Assembly (NCBI RefSeq): GCF_001625365.1
Contig: NZ_LJJF01000001.1
Location: 4,103,001-4,167,000, forward strand
DNA length: 64,000 nt
Direction of reading: 5' to 3'
Source of the DNA: Streptomyces sp. MJM8645
GTDB taxonomy: Bacteria > Actinomycetota > Actinomycetes > Streptomycetales > Streptomycetaceae
A program made the translations under genes and the position numbers. Numbering within the stretch: position 1 is the stretch's first letter; every line of letters begins with the position of its first letter. The notes under the pieces were generated by a model. It had not been told where the DNA came from. It made no database searches and worked only from the letters and a program-made list of their open reading frames with translations. Of the stretch, positions 56,196 to 63,800 are shown in pieces.

Positions 56196-56290
56196 GACCC
56201 GCTCCTCTCTGTGCCGTTCGCTGTGCCGCGGCCGTGGTGGCCGTGTGACCATTCTGGCGGGGACGGCGTGCCGGAATCGGTAGTAATAAC

Positions 56291-56315
56291 CCCCCTCTTG
56301 CACGACCGGAGGGGG
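56291..56315 (-). terminator. Terminator after the MaoC dehydratase gene
   Basis: On the minus strand CCCCCTC (56315-56309) pairs with GAGGGGG (56297-56291) and is followed by the AT-rich GTTATTACTA. It lies about 45 bp past the MaoC stop codon and marks the left end of the PKS transcript. Confidence 0.6.
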
Positions 56316-56358
56316 AGGTTCTTCTACCTGGCGGCGGCGGTGACGTCGGCGGGTGGGC

Positions 56359-56847
56359 TCAGAAGCCGTCCGAGCCGCCCTCGGCGGTGTCGGGGGCGGC
56401 GACGAAGAGGGACAGGGTGTCCGCCACGCAGGCCGCGTGCTGCTGGCCCTCGACCTCCACCGTCATCCGGACCGCGGCCAGGTGGCCCATCGGGGTCTCG
56501 CGGACGCTGGTGACCTTGGCGCCGCCGCGGACCCGGGCGCCGACCGGGATCGGGCGGGGGAAGCGGACCTTGTCCAGGCCGAAGTTGACGCCCAGTTTGA
56601 CGTTGTGGATCTCGAAGATCGCGCGCATCATCGCGGGCAGCAGGCCGAGCGTCATGTAGCCGTGGACGATGGTCCCGCCGAACGGGCCGGTGGCGGCGCG
56701 CTCCGGGTCCACGTGGATCCACTGGAGGTCGCCGGTGGCGTCGGCGAACTGGTCGACGCTGTGCTGGGTGACGTCGAGCCATTCGCTGTAGCCGAGGTGC
56801 TCCCCGGTCGCCCCGGTGAATTCGGCCAGGTTGGCAAAGGATCTCAT
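56359..56847 (-). CDS. MaoC-family hot-dog dehydratase of the type II polyene PKS
   Basis: A 162-residue hot-dog-fold (R)-hydratase/dehydratase. The catalytic pair D40 and H45 is seen in ADATGDLQWIHVDPERA, followed by GGTIVHGYMTLGLLPAM, the hydratase-2 motif. In a polyene PKS it would remove water from the 3-hydroxyacyl-ACP made by the ketoreductase at 59832, giving the conjugated double bonds. Start ATG 56847. A 175-bp gap with a hairpin separates it from the dehydrogenase gene upstream on the same strand. A role in general fatty-acid metabolism is less likely given the neighbourhood. Confidence 0.8.
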   Translation of the reverse strand: MRSFANLAEFTGATGEHLGYSEWLDVTQHSVDQFADATGDLQWIHVDPERAATGPFGGTIVHGYMTLGLLPAMMRAIFEIHNVKLGVNFGLDKVRFPRPIPVGARVRGGAKVTSVRETPMGHLAAVRMTVEVEGQQHAACVADTLSLFVAAPDTAEGGSDGF

Positions 56848-56968
56848 GCGGGTGATTCTGGGCGGCCGTCCATGGCGCGGACAAGGCGTCGGGGGGCCGT
56901 GGGGCCGTTCGGTCAGCGTGCCGTCAGTTGGCCGTCAGCGGAGGGGGCGGGGCGGCGGGAAAGGCCGG

Positions 56969-57001
56969 AGGCCCGCCGGCGCCGGGAGCGCGGGCGGGCC
57001 T
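56969..57001 (-). terminator. Hairpin between SbnB-like and MaoC genes
   Basis: AGGCCCGCC (56969-56977) is the exact reverse complement of 56993-57001, 22 bp beyond the stop codon of the SbnB-like gene on the minus strand and followed by CCTTTCCC. It may reduce read-through into the MaoC gene. Confidence 0.5.
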
Positions 57002-57022
57002 CTGGGGTAGGGCGGGGAGGGC

Positions 57023-58054
57023 TCAGCCGTAGCGCTTGAGCTCGTGGAAGAAGTCCGGGACGGTGTGCAGCTGCCCGGCCGCGAGGACGCGGTCGTAGAC
57101 GTGCTTGGCGACGGCCATGTCGAGCACGCCGAGGCCGAACGGGGAGAAGACCACCGGCCGGTCGGACGGCGGGGTGATCGTGCCGGTGAGCACGTCGTAG
57201 AGCGTGCCGGCGACGAACTCGCGGTGGCCGACGCGCTGTTCGGCCAGGTGCGGCGAGGTGCCGGCCTTCATGCAGTGCTCGATGTCGTCGACGACGTTCC
57301 ACGAGTCGAGGACGATCTCGGGGGAGAGGTCGCGCAGCGAGACGTGCAGCACCAGCGGGTTGTGCGAGAACCACTGCGGGTCCGTCACGTGCGGCTCGCC
57401 GGCGATGGTGGCGAAGACCACCAGGTCGCTGGAGCGGATCAGGTCCTCGGCCTTGTCGTGGACGGTGACCTCCACGCCCTCGCCCTCGGCCCGGCGCAGG
57501 TAGTCGGAGAAGCCCTCGGCGTGCTCGGCGGACAGGTCGTGGACGCCGGCCGCGGTGAAGTCGAAGCCGTTGGCGGCGAGGTAGGTGTGCACGTAGCGGG
57601 CGATCAGGCCGACGCCGAAGAAGCCGACCCGGGTCGGGCGCTCGCCGCGGGCGTCGGCGAGCCGGGCCGCCGCGAGGGCCGCGGAGGCGGCGGTGCGCGC
57701 CGCGCTGATGATCGAGCTCTCCAGGCAGGCGAACGGGTAGCCGGTCTCGGCGTCGTTGAGGATCAGGACGGCCGAGGCGCGCGGGAGGCCAGCCGCCACG
57801 TTGTCCGGGAAGCTGGAGATCCACTTGATGCCGTGCACGCCGACCTCGCCCTTGACCGAGGCCGGCAGCGCGATGATCCGGGAGGACGGGCGGTCGGGGA
57901 AGCGCAGGAAGTACGAGTCCGGGTTGACCGTCTGCCCCTCGCCGTGCAGCCGGTACGCGGCCTCGACCGTGGCGACGACCTCGTCCTCGTGCCCGTTGAG
58001 GGCCTCGTGCACCTGGGCGCCGGAGACCACGGCGAAGGGAGGTACCTGATTCAT
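57023..58054 (-). CDS. SbnB-like dehydrogenase (ornithine cyclodeaminase family), 2,3-diaminopropionate supply
   Basis: A 343-residue NAD-dependent enzyme of the ornithine cyclodeaminase/mu-crystallin family. It matches, from memory, staphylococcal SbnB along its length: RIIALPASVKGEVGVHGIKW, DNVAAGLPRASAVLILND, ETGYPFACLESSIISAARTA, then the nucleotide-binding GFFGVGLIARYV. SbnB oxidatively cleaves N-(1-amino-1-carboxy-2-ethyl)-glutamate to give L-2,3-diaminopropionate (Dap). The partner SbnA, which makes that substrate from O-phosphoserine and glutamate, is not in the window. ATG 58054 has AGGAG upstream. The gene implies that the peptide of the second cluster contains Dap or a product of it. 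Confidence 0.85.
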   Translation of the reverse strand: MNQVPPFAVVSGAQVHEALNGHEDEVVATVEAAYRLHGEGQTVNPDSYFLRFPDRPSSRIIALPASVKGEVGVHGIKWISSFPDNVAAGLPRASAVLILNDAETGYPFACLESSIISAARTAASAALAAARLADARGERPTRVGFFGVGLIARYVHTYLAANGFDFTAAGVHDLSAEHAEGFSDYLRRAEGEGVEVTVHDKAEDLIRSSDLVVFATIAGEPHVTDPQWFSHNPLVLHVSLRDLSPEIVLDSWNVVDDIEHCMKAGTSPHLAEQRVGHREFVAGTLYDVLTGTITPPSDRPVVFSPFGLGVLDMAVAKHVYDRVLAAGQLHTVPDFFHELKRYG

Positions 58055-58119
58055 GGGAACAGTGCTCCTGGTCGGAGGGGTGCGGATCGGAGGGGTGAGG
58101 AAACGGAGGGGAGGAGGGG

Positions 58120-59820
58120 TCAGCCGATGCGGGCCAGGCCCTTGGCGCGCTGCCGCGCCCGCCCGCGCGAGACCACCAGCGGGTCCCAGTCCGGGCCGCG
58201 GTCGGGCAGCCGGGAGGGATCGCCGAGCACTGCGCCGCCGAACACCTCGCGCAGCAGCCCGCGGCCGATGATGTCGGAGGCGGCGGCCATGCCGCTGTTC
58301 GCGACCGCGGCGATGCCGCTGCCGTAGCGGACGCTCTGGCCGACCACGTACAGGCCCTCGACCTCGGTGCGCACGTCCGGCCGCTGGTTGGAGCCGCCCC
58401 AGCTGGCCATGCCGTACGGGGTGCCGCCGGTGGCCCGGATGTAGCGCTCGTGGGTGAGCGGGGTGGCCGTCTCCAGGTGGGTGATGCGCTCCCGGAACGG
58501 GCCGATGACCTTCTCGGCGGTGGCCAGCATGACCTCGGTGAGCTGCTGCTTGCGGGCGAGGTAGGCGGCGTTGCGGCGGTAGGGCTCGCCGTCGGCCGGG
58601 CCGCCCTCCAGGCCCCAGAACCCGTAGCCGGGCGGCAGGCCCGTCATGAGCTGGAAGTTGCTGTGGCCGGGCGGGCAGACGGCGGTGGCGCCCGGGTCCT
58701 TGAGGGAGGCGAAGGAGAAGGTGAGCGCCGGCACCGAGTCCATCGAGCCGTCCCGCGCGTACCGCTCCAGCATGGCGGCGTGCGCGCCCTCCATGTCGTC
58801 GCTGTCGTGCCACCAGAGGTTGGCGTTGGGCAGGCCCGGCAGTTCGGTGTCGAGCCCGATGTACACCGAGACGAAGGAGCCGCGCATGGTCGCCGCGCGG
58901 GTGCGGGCCACCACCTCGGCGGGGAAGGCGTCCTCGCCGCCGCACAGGTCGAGGACGGTGCGCCGGTAGTCCGCGTTGGAGATGACCAGCGGGGCCGAGA
59001 CCCGCTGCCCGTCGGTGAGTTCGACGCCGGTGGCGCGCCCGTTCTCGACCAGGATGCGGCGGACGTCGCAGCGGGTGCGCAGTTCGCCGCCGTGCGCCTC
59101 CAGCGCCTCGACGAACGCGGCGACCATCGCCTGGCCGCCGCCCTCGGGGTAGTACGCGCCGCGCAGGTAGTGGTCCATCATCGAGGCGTGGTGGGCCAGG
59201 CTGATGCCGTCGGGCATGGTGCCGTAGTTGCCGGCCTGCGCCGCGAGCAGCGTGCGCGCCTTGGCGGAGAGGCCGAAGTGGCCCAGGGCGTCGGCGAAGG
59301 TGCGGCGGGACCAGCGCATGGTCTGCGGGGACTTGCGGAACAGGTCGACCAGGGACTCGCCGTTCAGGCCGGCGCGGGTCGAGCCGGCCACGTTCTCGGC
59401 GAGTTCGAGGAAGCCGGCGATCCGGTCGGCCTCCTCGGGCAGGGCCTGCCGCAGCCGGTCGCGGTAGGCGTCCCAGCCGGCCGGCACGTCGACGGTCGCG
59501 GTGGGCGTGATGATCCGGTCGAAGCCCTGCTCGTTGTCCATCGGCCGGAACCGCACCCGGTCCAGGACGCCGAGGCCGGCCAGGATCGCCGGGAAGTGCC
59601 CGTCGGGGCCGCAGTCGCCGAGGTAGTGCGTGCCGACGTCGAACTCGTACTTGCGCCGGCGGCGGAACACGTGCGCGTTGCCGCCGGCGATGTCGTGCTG
59701 TTCGAGGACGAGGACGCTGCGCCCGTCGGCCGCCAGGTAGCCGGCGGTGGTCAGGCCGCCGATGCCGCTGCCGACGACGATCGCGTCGTAGTGGTCGCGC
59801 AGTCCCTGGGCCCCCTGCAT
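58120..59820 (-). CDS. Phytoene-desaturase-like FAD oxidoreductase
   Basis: A 566-residue flavoprotein. The Rossmann motif AIVVGSGIGGLTTAGYLAAD (13-32) with E40 binding the FAD ribose, and FDVGTHYLGD downstream, place it in the CrtI/carotenoid-isomerase branch. ATG 59820 is chosen because GGGAG lies 5-6 bp upstream; ATG 59832 would overlap the ketoreductase stop. In cinnamoyl-capped peptide clusters, a similar oxidoreductase is thought to take part in closing and aromatising a polyene into the ortho-substituted benzene ring. With no carotenoid genes nearby, action on the PKS polyene is the best inference. Confidence 0.82.
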   Translation of the reverse strand: MQGAQGLRDHYDAIVVGSGIGGLTTAGYLAADGRSVLVLEQHDIAGGNAHVFRRRRKYEFDVGTHYLGDCGPDGHFPAILAGLGVLDRVRFRPMDNEQGFDRIITPTATVDVPAGWDAYRDRLRQALPEEADRIAGFLELAENVAGSTRAGLNGESLVDLFRKSPQTMRWSRRTFADALGHFGLSAKARTLLAAQAGNYGTMPDGISLAHHASMMDHYLRGAYYPEGGGQAMVAAFVEALEAHGGELRTRCDVRRILVENGRATGVELTDGQRVSAPLVISNADYRRTVLDLCGGEDAFPAEVVARTRAATMRGSFVSVYIGLDTELPGLPNANLWWHDSDDMEGAHAAMLERYARDGSMDSVPALTFSFASLKDPGATAVCPPGHSNFQLMTGLPPGYGFWGLEGGPADGEPYRRNAAYLARKQQLTEVMLATAEKVIGPFRERITHLETATPLTHERYIRATGGTPYGMASWGGSNQRPDVRTEVEGLYVVGQSVRYGSGIAAVANSGMAAASDIIGRGLLREVFGGAVLGDPSRLPDRGPDWDPLVVSRGRARQRAKGLARIG

Positions 59821-59831
59821 TCGTGCTCCCA

Positions 59832-60560
59832 TCAGAACGTGCCGCCGCCGTGGATCTCGAAGACCGACCCGCTGATGTAGGCGGCGCGGTCGGAGACCAG
59901 GAAGGAGACCAGGTCGGCCACCTCCTCGGGCTTGCCGGCCCGGCCGAGGGCGACGTTCTTCAGCATCCGCTCCACCGCGGCATCGGACATGTCGCCGACC
60001 ATGTCGGTGGCGATCAGGCCCGGCGCGACCACGTTGGCGCGCACGCCGCGCGGGCCGGTCTCCTTGGCGAGGGACTTGGTGAAGCCGATGATGCCGGCCT
60101 TGGACGCGGCGTAGTTGGCCTGGCCGAGGTTGCCGTAGATGCCGGACACCGAGGACAGGTTGACGATCGATCCGCTGCGGCGCTTGCTCATCGCGAAGGC
60201 GGCGGCGCGGCACACGTGGTACACGCCGTCCAGGTTGGTGCGCAGGACCTGGTTCCAGTCGTCCTCCGGCATCAGGATGACCGGGCGGTCCCGGGTGATG
60301 CCGGCCGAGGTGACGGCGGCGTCCACCGGGCCGACCTCGCGCTCGGTGCGGTTGTACCAGTCGCGGACCTGCTCCGGGTCGGCCACGTCGCACTGGGTGG
60401 CCGTGATCCGGGTGCCGAACTCGCCTGCCTGCTTGGCGAGTTGCTCGGCGGCCTCGGCGTTGGAGCGGTAGCAGAAGGCGACGTCGTAGCCGTCCTGGGC
60501 GAGGCGCAGCACGATGGCCTTGCCGATGCCCCGGGACCCGCCGCTGACCAGGGCGATCAC
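59832..60560 (-). CDS. FabG-type ketoreductase of the PKS
   Basis: A 242-residue short-chain dehydrogenase. Cofactor motif GGSRGIG (7-13), N109, S137, Y150 and K154 (SSVSGIYGNLGQANYAASKAG region) make a complete catalytic tetrad. It reduces 3-oxoacyl-ACP using NADPH. Its GTG start at 60560 overlaps the chain-length-factor stop by 4 bp and its own stop is 11 bp from the flavoprotein start, so it is in the middle of a tight operon. Confidence 0.92.
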   Translation of the reverse strand: MIALVSGGSRGIGKAIVLRLAQDGYDVAFCYRSNAEAAEQLAKQAGEFGTRITATQCDVADPEQVRDWYNRTEREVGPVDAAVTSAGITRDRPVILMPEDDWNQVLRTNLDGVYHVCRAAAFAMSKRRSGSIVNLSSVSGIYGNLGQANYAASKAGIIGFTKSLAKETGPRGVRANVVAPGLIATDMVGDMSDAAVERMLKNVALGRAGKPEEVADLVSFLVSDRAAYISGSVFEIHGGGTF

Positions 60561-61678
60561 GCGTGCTCCCCGAAGAGTCTCAGGACGGCGCAGCCCACCG
60601 CGCCGTCACGGTCGACGGCGGACACCAGGGCGATCCGGCCCCGGGCCGCCGGGTCGGCCTCGGCCACGCCGAGCACCGCCTGGATCTGGAAGGACGCGGA
60701 GGCCGCGCTGGTGTCGCCGAGCAGTTCCATGGACGGGACCCGGCCCAGTGCCTCGGCCGGCAGCAGCGCGGCGAGCGCGTCGTACTCGGCCCGGCCGGCC
60801 GCGGTCGGCGCGGCGCACGGGACGGCGGCCCAGACCTCGTCGGCGGTGACGCCGGCGCGGGCCAGGGCGCGCTGCACGCACGCGGTGACGGCGGCCTTCG
60901 GGTCGTCGTCGATGTCGACGCGGGTCTCCACCGCGAGCACCGCGGCGAGCGCCGGGCGCTGGGCGGTGCCGGCGTGCTCGACGACGAACAGGCCGCAGCC
61001 CTCGCCGAGCAGCGGCGTGGAGTCGCCGGCCGCGACGGCGGTGTGCTCGATCCAGGCGTGCGCGGCGGAGAACTCCTCGGCCGAGCCGACCAGGTACTTG
61101 GTCGCCCGGCCCTGGCCCATCAGGCGTCGCGCGTAGTTGAGGGCGAGCAGGCCGCTGACCCGGCCGCCGGCGACGGTGGTGTTGGGGCCCTTGAGGTCGT
61201 GCCGGATGGCGGTGGCGCCGGCGGCGTGGTTGAGGCTGCCGAAGGGGATGCGGCCGGCGTCGACGTGGAAGGGCAGCGCGTTGGTGTAGGACTGCTTGAG
61301 GAAGTTGGTGACGTTCTCCAGGCTGCCCATCGAGATGCCGAGGACCACACCGGTGCGGTCGTCGGTCTCCACCACCCGGTTGCCGTCAGCGTCCTTGAGC
61401 AGGCCGTCGGAGGCGACCAGGGCCAGCGCGGTGAGCCGGTCCATCTTGGCGGTGCCGGTGGGGCCGAGCAGGCCCTTGATGTCGAAGCCGGGCACCAGGC
61501 AGACGTCGGGCGACGGCAGCGTGCCGAGCGCGGCGTCCGCCTTGACGGCGGTCTTGGCGCCGGCGCGCACGCCGGACGCGAAGTCCTGGCGGGTCAGGCC
61601 GTACGGCGACACGGCCGACCAACCGGTGATGACGAGTGTCTCCGGCGGCAGGGCCGCCGGGGTGGCTGCGGTGGTCAT
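60557..61678 (-). CDS. Chain-length factor (KS-beta) of the type II PKS
   Basis: A 373-residue ketosynthase homologue without an active-site Cys. The nucleophile region reads GPNTTVAGGRVSGLLAL, where the partner KS has TTACAAGN; the position is Ala or Gly depending on alignment, not the Gln typical of aromatic-polyketide chain-length factors. The two catalytic His motifs of the KS are also missing. Such subunits pair with the KS and set chain length. Start ATG 61678 lies 2 bp after the KS stop codon. The protein is shorter than the KS (422 residues). Confidence 0.88.
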   Translation of the reverse strand: MTTAATPAALPPETLVITGWSAVSPYGLTRQDFASGVRAGAKTAVKADAALGTLPSPDVCLVPGFDIKGLLGPTGTAKMDRLTALALVASDGLLKDADGNRVVETDDRTGVVLGISMGSLENVTNFLKQSYTNALPFHVDAGRIPFGSLNHAAGATAIRHDLKGPNTTVAGGRVSGLLALNYARRLMGQGRATKYLVGSAEEFSAAHAWIEHTAVAAGDSTPLLGEGCGLFVVEHAGTAQRPALAAVLAVETRVDIDDDPKAAVTACVQRALARAGVTADEVWAAVPCAAPTAAGRAEYDALAALLPAEALGRVPSMELLGDTSAASASFQIQAVLGVAEADPAARGRIALVSAVDRDGAVGCAVLRLFGEHA

Positions 61679-61680
61679 CG

Positions 61681-62949
61681 TCAGACTCGCTCTCCGTACG
61701 TGCCCAGAATCAGGATGGCGTTGTTGCCGGCGAAGGCGCTGGAGTTGTTCTCCACGATCCGGACCTCCGCGTCGACGGCCTGGTTGGGCACGACGTCCAG
61801 CGGGCAGTCGGGGTCGGTCTCCACGTGGTTGATGGTCGGCGGGATGAACTGGTGCTCGATGGCGAGGCTGCAGGCGATCGCGCCGAGCGCGCTGGCCGCG
61901 CCCATCGAGTGGCCGAGCATCGACTTCACCGCGACGGTGCGCGGCGGTGCGTCGCCGTACACGTCGACGATGGCGGCCGACTCGGTCTTGTCGTTGGCCT
62001 TGGTGCCGGTGCCGTGCGCGGAGATGAAGTCGATCTCGTCCCGCTCGACCCCGGCGTCGTCCAGGGCGAGCCGGATGCCGCGCGCGATGCCGTCGCGGTT
62101 CGGCGCGGTCGGGTGGGCGGCGTCGCAGCTGAGGCCGTACCCGAGCACCTCGGCGTAGATGTGCGCGCCGCGGGCGAGGGCGGACTCCAGGCTCTCCAGG
62201 ACGAGGATGCCCGCGCCCTCGCCGGTCAGGATGCCCTGGCGGTTCTTGTCGAACGGGCGGACCACGTCCGGGGTGAGCGCGCCGAAGCGCTTGAACAGCG
62301 CGAAGGCCTTGCGGCAGACGGCGTCGGCGCCGCCGCACAGGGCGATGTCGACCTCGCCGGAGCGGATCGCGTCCAGCCCGTAGCCGATCGAGTAGTTGCC
62401 CGCCGCGCAGGCGGTGGTGATGGTGGTCGGCTCCACGTTCGGCATCCGCAGCTCGCGGGCGATGACGGTGGTGAGCCGGCCGGCGTTGATCCGGCGGGAC
62501 AGCACCGGGTCCATGCCCTCCGGGTCCCCGGCCGCGATCTCCTGCTCGACCAGCACGCCGATGTCGTGCCCCTCGCCGTCGGTGGTGCCGACGCTGATGA
62601 CGGCCTGGCGCTCGCCGAGGTCGGCCTCGGTGAGCCCGGCGTCCTCCACGGCCATCCGGGCGGCGGCGACGGCGAACTGCCCGGCGCGGCCCATGTCGTC
62701 GAGGGGGACGTTGCGGATCCAGCGCTCCGGCTCGAAGTCGGGGACCTCGCAGGCGATGTTCTGGCCGAACCCCTCGGTGTCGAACCGGGTGATCGGCCGC
62801 GCACCGGAGCGGCCGGCCCGCAGCCCCGCGGTGTACTCCTCGACACCCGTGCCGATGCTGGAGATCGCCCCGAGGCCGGTGAGGACGACCCGGCGGCGGT
62901 CGGCGGGCACGCCGGCGCGGGGTGCCGCTGGTGACTGTGCGGTGGACAT
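61681..62949 (-). CDS. Ketosynthase (KS-alpha) of the type II polyene PKS
   Basis: A 422-residue condensing enzyme. The catalytic triad is complete: Cys181 (TTACAAGNYSIG), His312 (SAHGTGTKAND) and His347 (KSMLGHSMGAAS). It extends the ACP-bound chain with malonyl units. Start ATG 62949 has a perfect AAGGAG 6 bp upstream. Together with a separate chain-length factor, a discrete ACP, a FabG ketoreductase and a MaoC dehydratase but no cyclase or aromatase, it suggests a reducing, polyene-forming type II PKS rather than an aromatic polyketide system. Confidence 0.93.
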   Translation of the reverse strand: MSTAQSPAAPRAGVPADRRRVVLTGLGAISSIGTGVEEYTAGLRAGRSGARPITRFDTEGFGQNIACEVPDFEPERWIRNVPLDDMGRAGQFAVAAARMAVEDAGLTEADLGERQAVISVGTTDGEGHDIGVLVEQEIAAGDPEGMDPVLSRRINAGRLTTVIARELRMPNVEPTTITTACAAGNYSIGYGLDAIRSGEVDIALCGGADAVCRKAFALFKRFGALTPDVVRPFDKNRQGILTGEGAGILVLESLESALARGAHIYAEVLGYGLSCDAAHPTAPNRDGIARGIRLALDDAGVERDEIDFISAHGTGTKANDKTESAAIVDVYGDAPPRTVAVKSMLGHSMGAASALGAIACSLAIEHQFIPPTINHVETDPDCPLDVVPNQAVDAEVRIVENNSSAFAGNNAILILGTYGERV

Positions 62950-63010
62950 GGGACTCCTTAAGCAGTGGGATGCCTGCGGGCGGGGGTTCCGGTCCCGGAA
63001 CCCGCCCCGA

Positions 63011-63259
63011 TCACCAGCCGGCGGCCGTCGCGGTCACCTGGTACGTGGCCTCCACGTTCACCATCTTCGGCAGCTCGTTCATGTCGATGACGATGGAGTA
63101 CTCCATCTCCAGGGCGCTGAGCACGTCGATGAGCTTCAGCGAGTCGGCGCCCAGCTCGTCGACGAACAGCGCGGTGTCGGCGAACTCGGTGTGCACGTCG
63201 ATGTTCTCGGCGATGATTTCGCGGATCCGGGTGAGACGCTCCGGGGCTACCGTCGTCAT
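63011..63259 (-). CDS. Acyl carrier protein of the PKS
   Basis: An 82-residue carrier protein with phosphopantetheine attachment Ser40 in ELGADSLKLIDV and acidic helices on both sides. It holds the growing polyene chain for the KS/chain-length factor encoded next, 61 bp downstream. ATG 63259 has GGAGGAAAA upstream. It is the first gene of the PKS operon, behind the SARP-like promoter at 63335-63388. Confidence 0.93.
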   Translation of the reverse strand: MTTVAPERLTRIREIIAENIDVHTEFADTALFVDELGADSLKLIDVLSALEMEYSIVIDMNELPKMVNVEATYQVTATAAGW

Positions 63260-63334
63260 GCTCGTTTTCCTCCGTTTTTGCGGGTGCCCTGTGCGGGCGC
63301 CCTGGGGTGCCCGGAAATCGGGCCTCTGAGCAGC

Positions 63335-63388
63335 AAATTAGTCAGGCCCGATGACGGGTCGATGACGTCCAACTGACCGCTCACTGAC
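63335..63388 (-). promoter_or_regulatory. SARP-type promoter: four heptamer repeats, 11-bp period
   Basis: Read on the minus strand, GTCAGTG, GTCAGTT, GTCATCG and GTCATCG occupy 63388-63382, 63377-63371, 63366-63360 and 63355-63349, each followed by a 4-nt spacer, an exact 11-bp period. After the last one, 8 bp separate it from TAATTT (63340-63335), a good -10. SARP activators such as ActII-ORF4 bind heptamer direct repeats with this period whose nearest copy is 8 bp from the -10. The ACP gene starts about 75 bp downstream. No SARP gene is within the window. Confidence 0.7.
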
Positions 63389-63436
63389 GGGTCCTGGCGG
63401 GGTGTCGCGTGCCTGGTGGGGAGGGGTGCGGGGGAC

Positions 63437-63465
63437 AAAACGGCCGCCCGCCGCACCGGCGGGCG
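63437..63465 (-). terminator. Terminator between MbtH and the PKS operon
   Basis: CGCCCGCCG (63445-63453) and CGGCGGGCG (63457-63465) form a 9-bp stem with a 3-nt loop; on the minus strand this is followed by GCCGTTTTG. It ends the NRPS/MbtH transcript 80 bp after the MbtH stop, so the ACP operon depends on its own promoter. Confidence 0.75.
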
Positions 63466-63546
63466 AAGGCCCTGGGGGTGCGGCGGGCGGCGGGGTCGGA
63501 GCCGTCCGGCGGCGTTCTTCCGGATTCCGGGCGCGGGCCCGGCCGG

Positions 63547-63750
63547 TCAGCCCTGCTGCTGGAGGCTGAGCGGGCGCATGTCCGTCCAGTTGCCCTCGAT
63601 GTGGGCGACGGCGGTGGCCCGGTCGGTGGCCTCCAGGGTCACCGACCAGCCCTCCGGGACGGCGGCGAAGGACGGCCACAGGGAGTGCTGCCCCTCCGCG
63701 TTGACGAGGACGAGGAAGGTGCCGTCTTCGCGGTCAAAGGGGTTCGCCAT
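63547..63750 (-). CDS. MbtH-family protein (second cluster)
   Basis: A 67-residue MbtH protein with the full signature (ANPFDREDGTFLVLVNAEGQ, HSLWPSF, VPEGW, NWTDMRPLS). Start ATG 63750 with GGAGAA upstream. It lies 50 bp after the thioesterase-domain gene on the same strand, so it serves the adjacent off-window NRPS. It differs clearly from the MbtH at 25910, as expected for two independent clusters. Confidence 0.95.
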   Translation of the reverse strand: MANPFDREDGTFLVLVNAEGQHSLWPSFAAVPEGWSVTLEATDRATAVAHIEGNWTDMRPLSLQQQG

Positions 63751-63800
63751 GACTGTTCTCCAGATCTCGGGATCGCGGGACGTGCCGGGTTGACCGGGCG

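Noticed and set aside
58120..59820. A carotenoid biosynthesis gene
   Set aside because: No crtE, crtB or cyclase genes are nearby; it is embedded in a PKS operon overlapping gene by gene.
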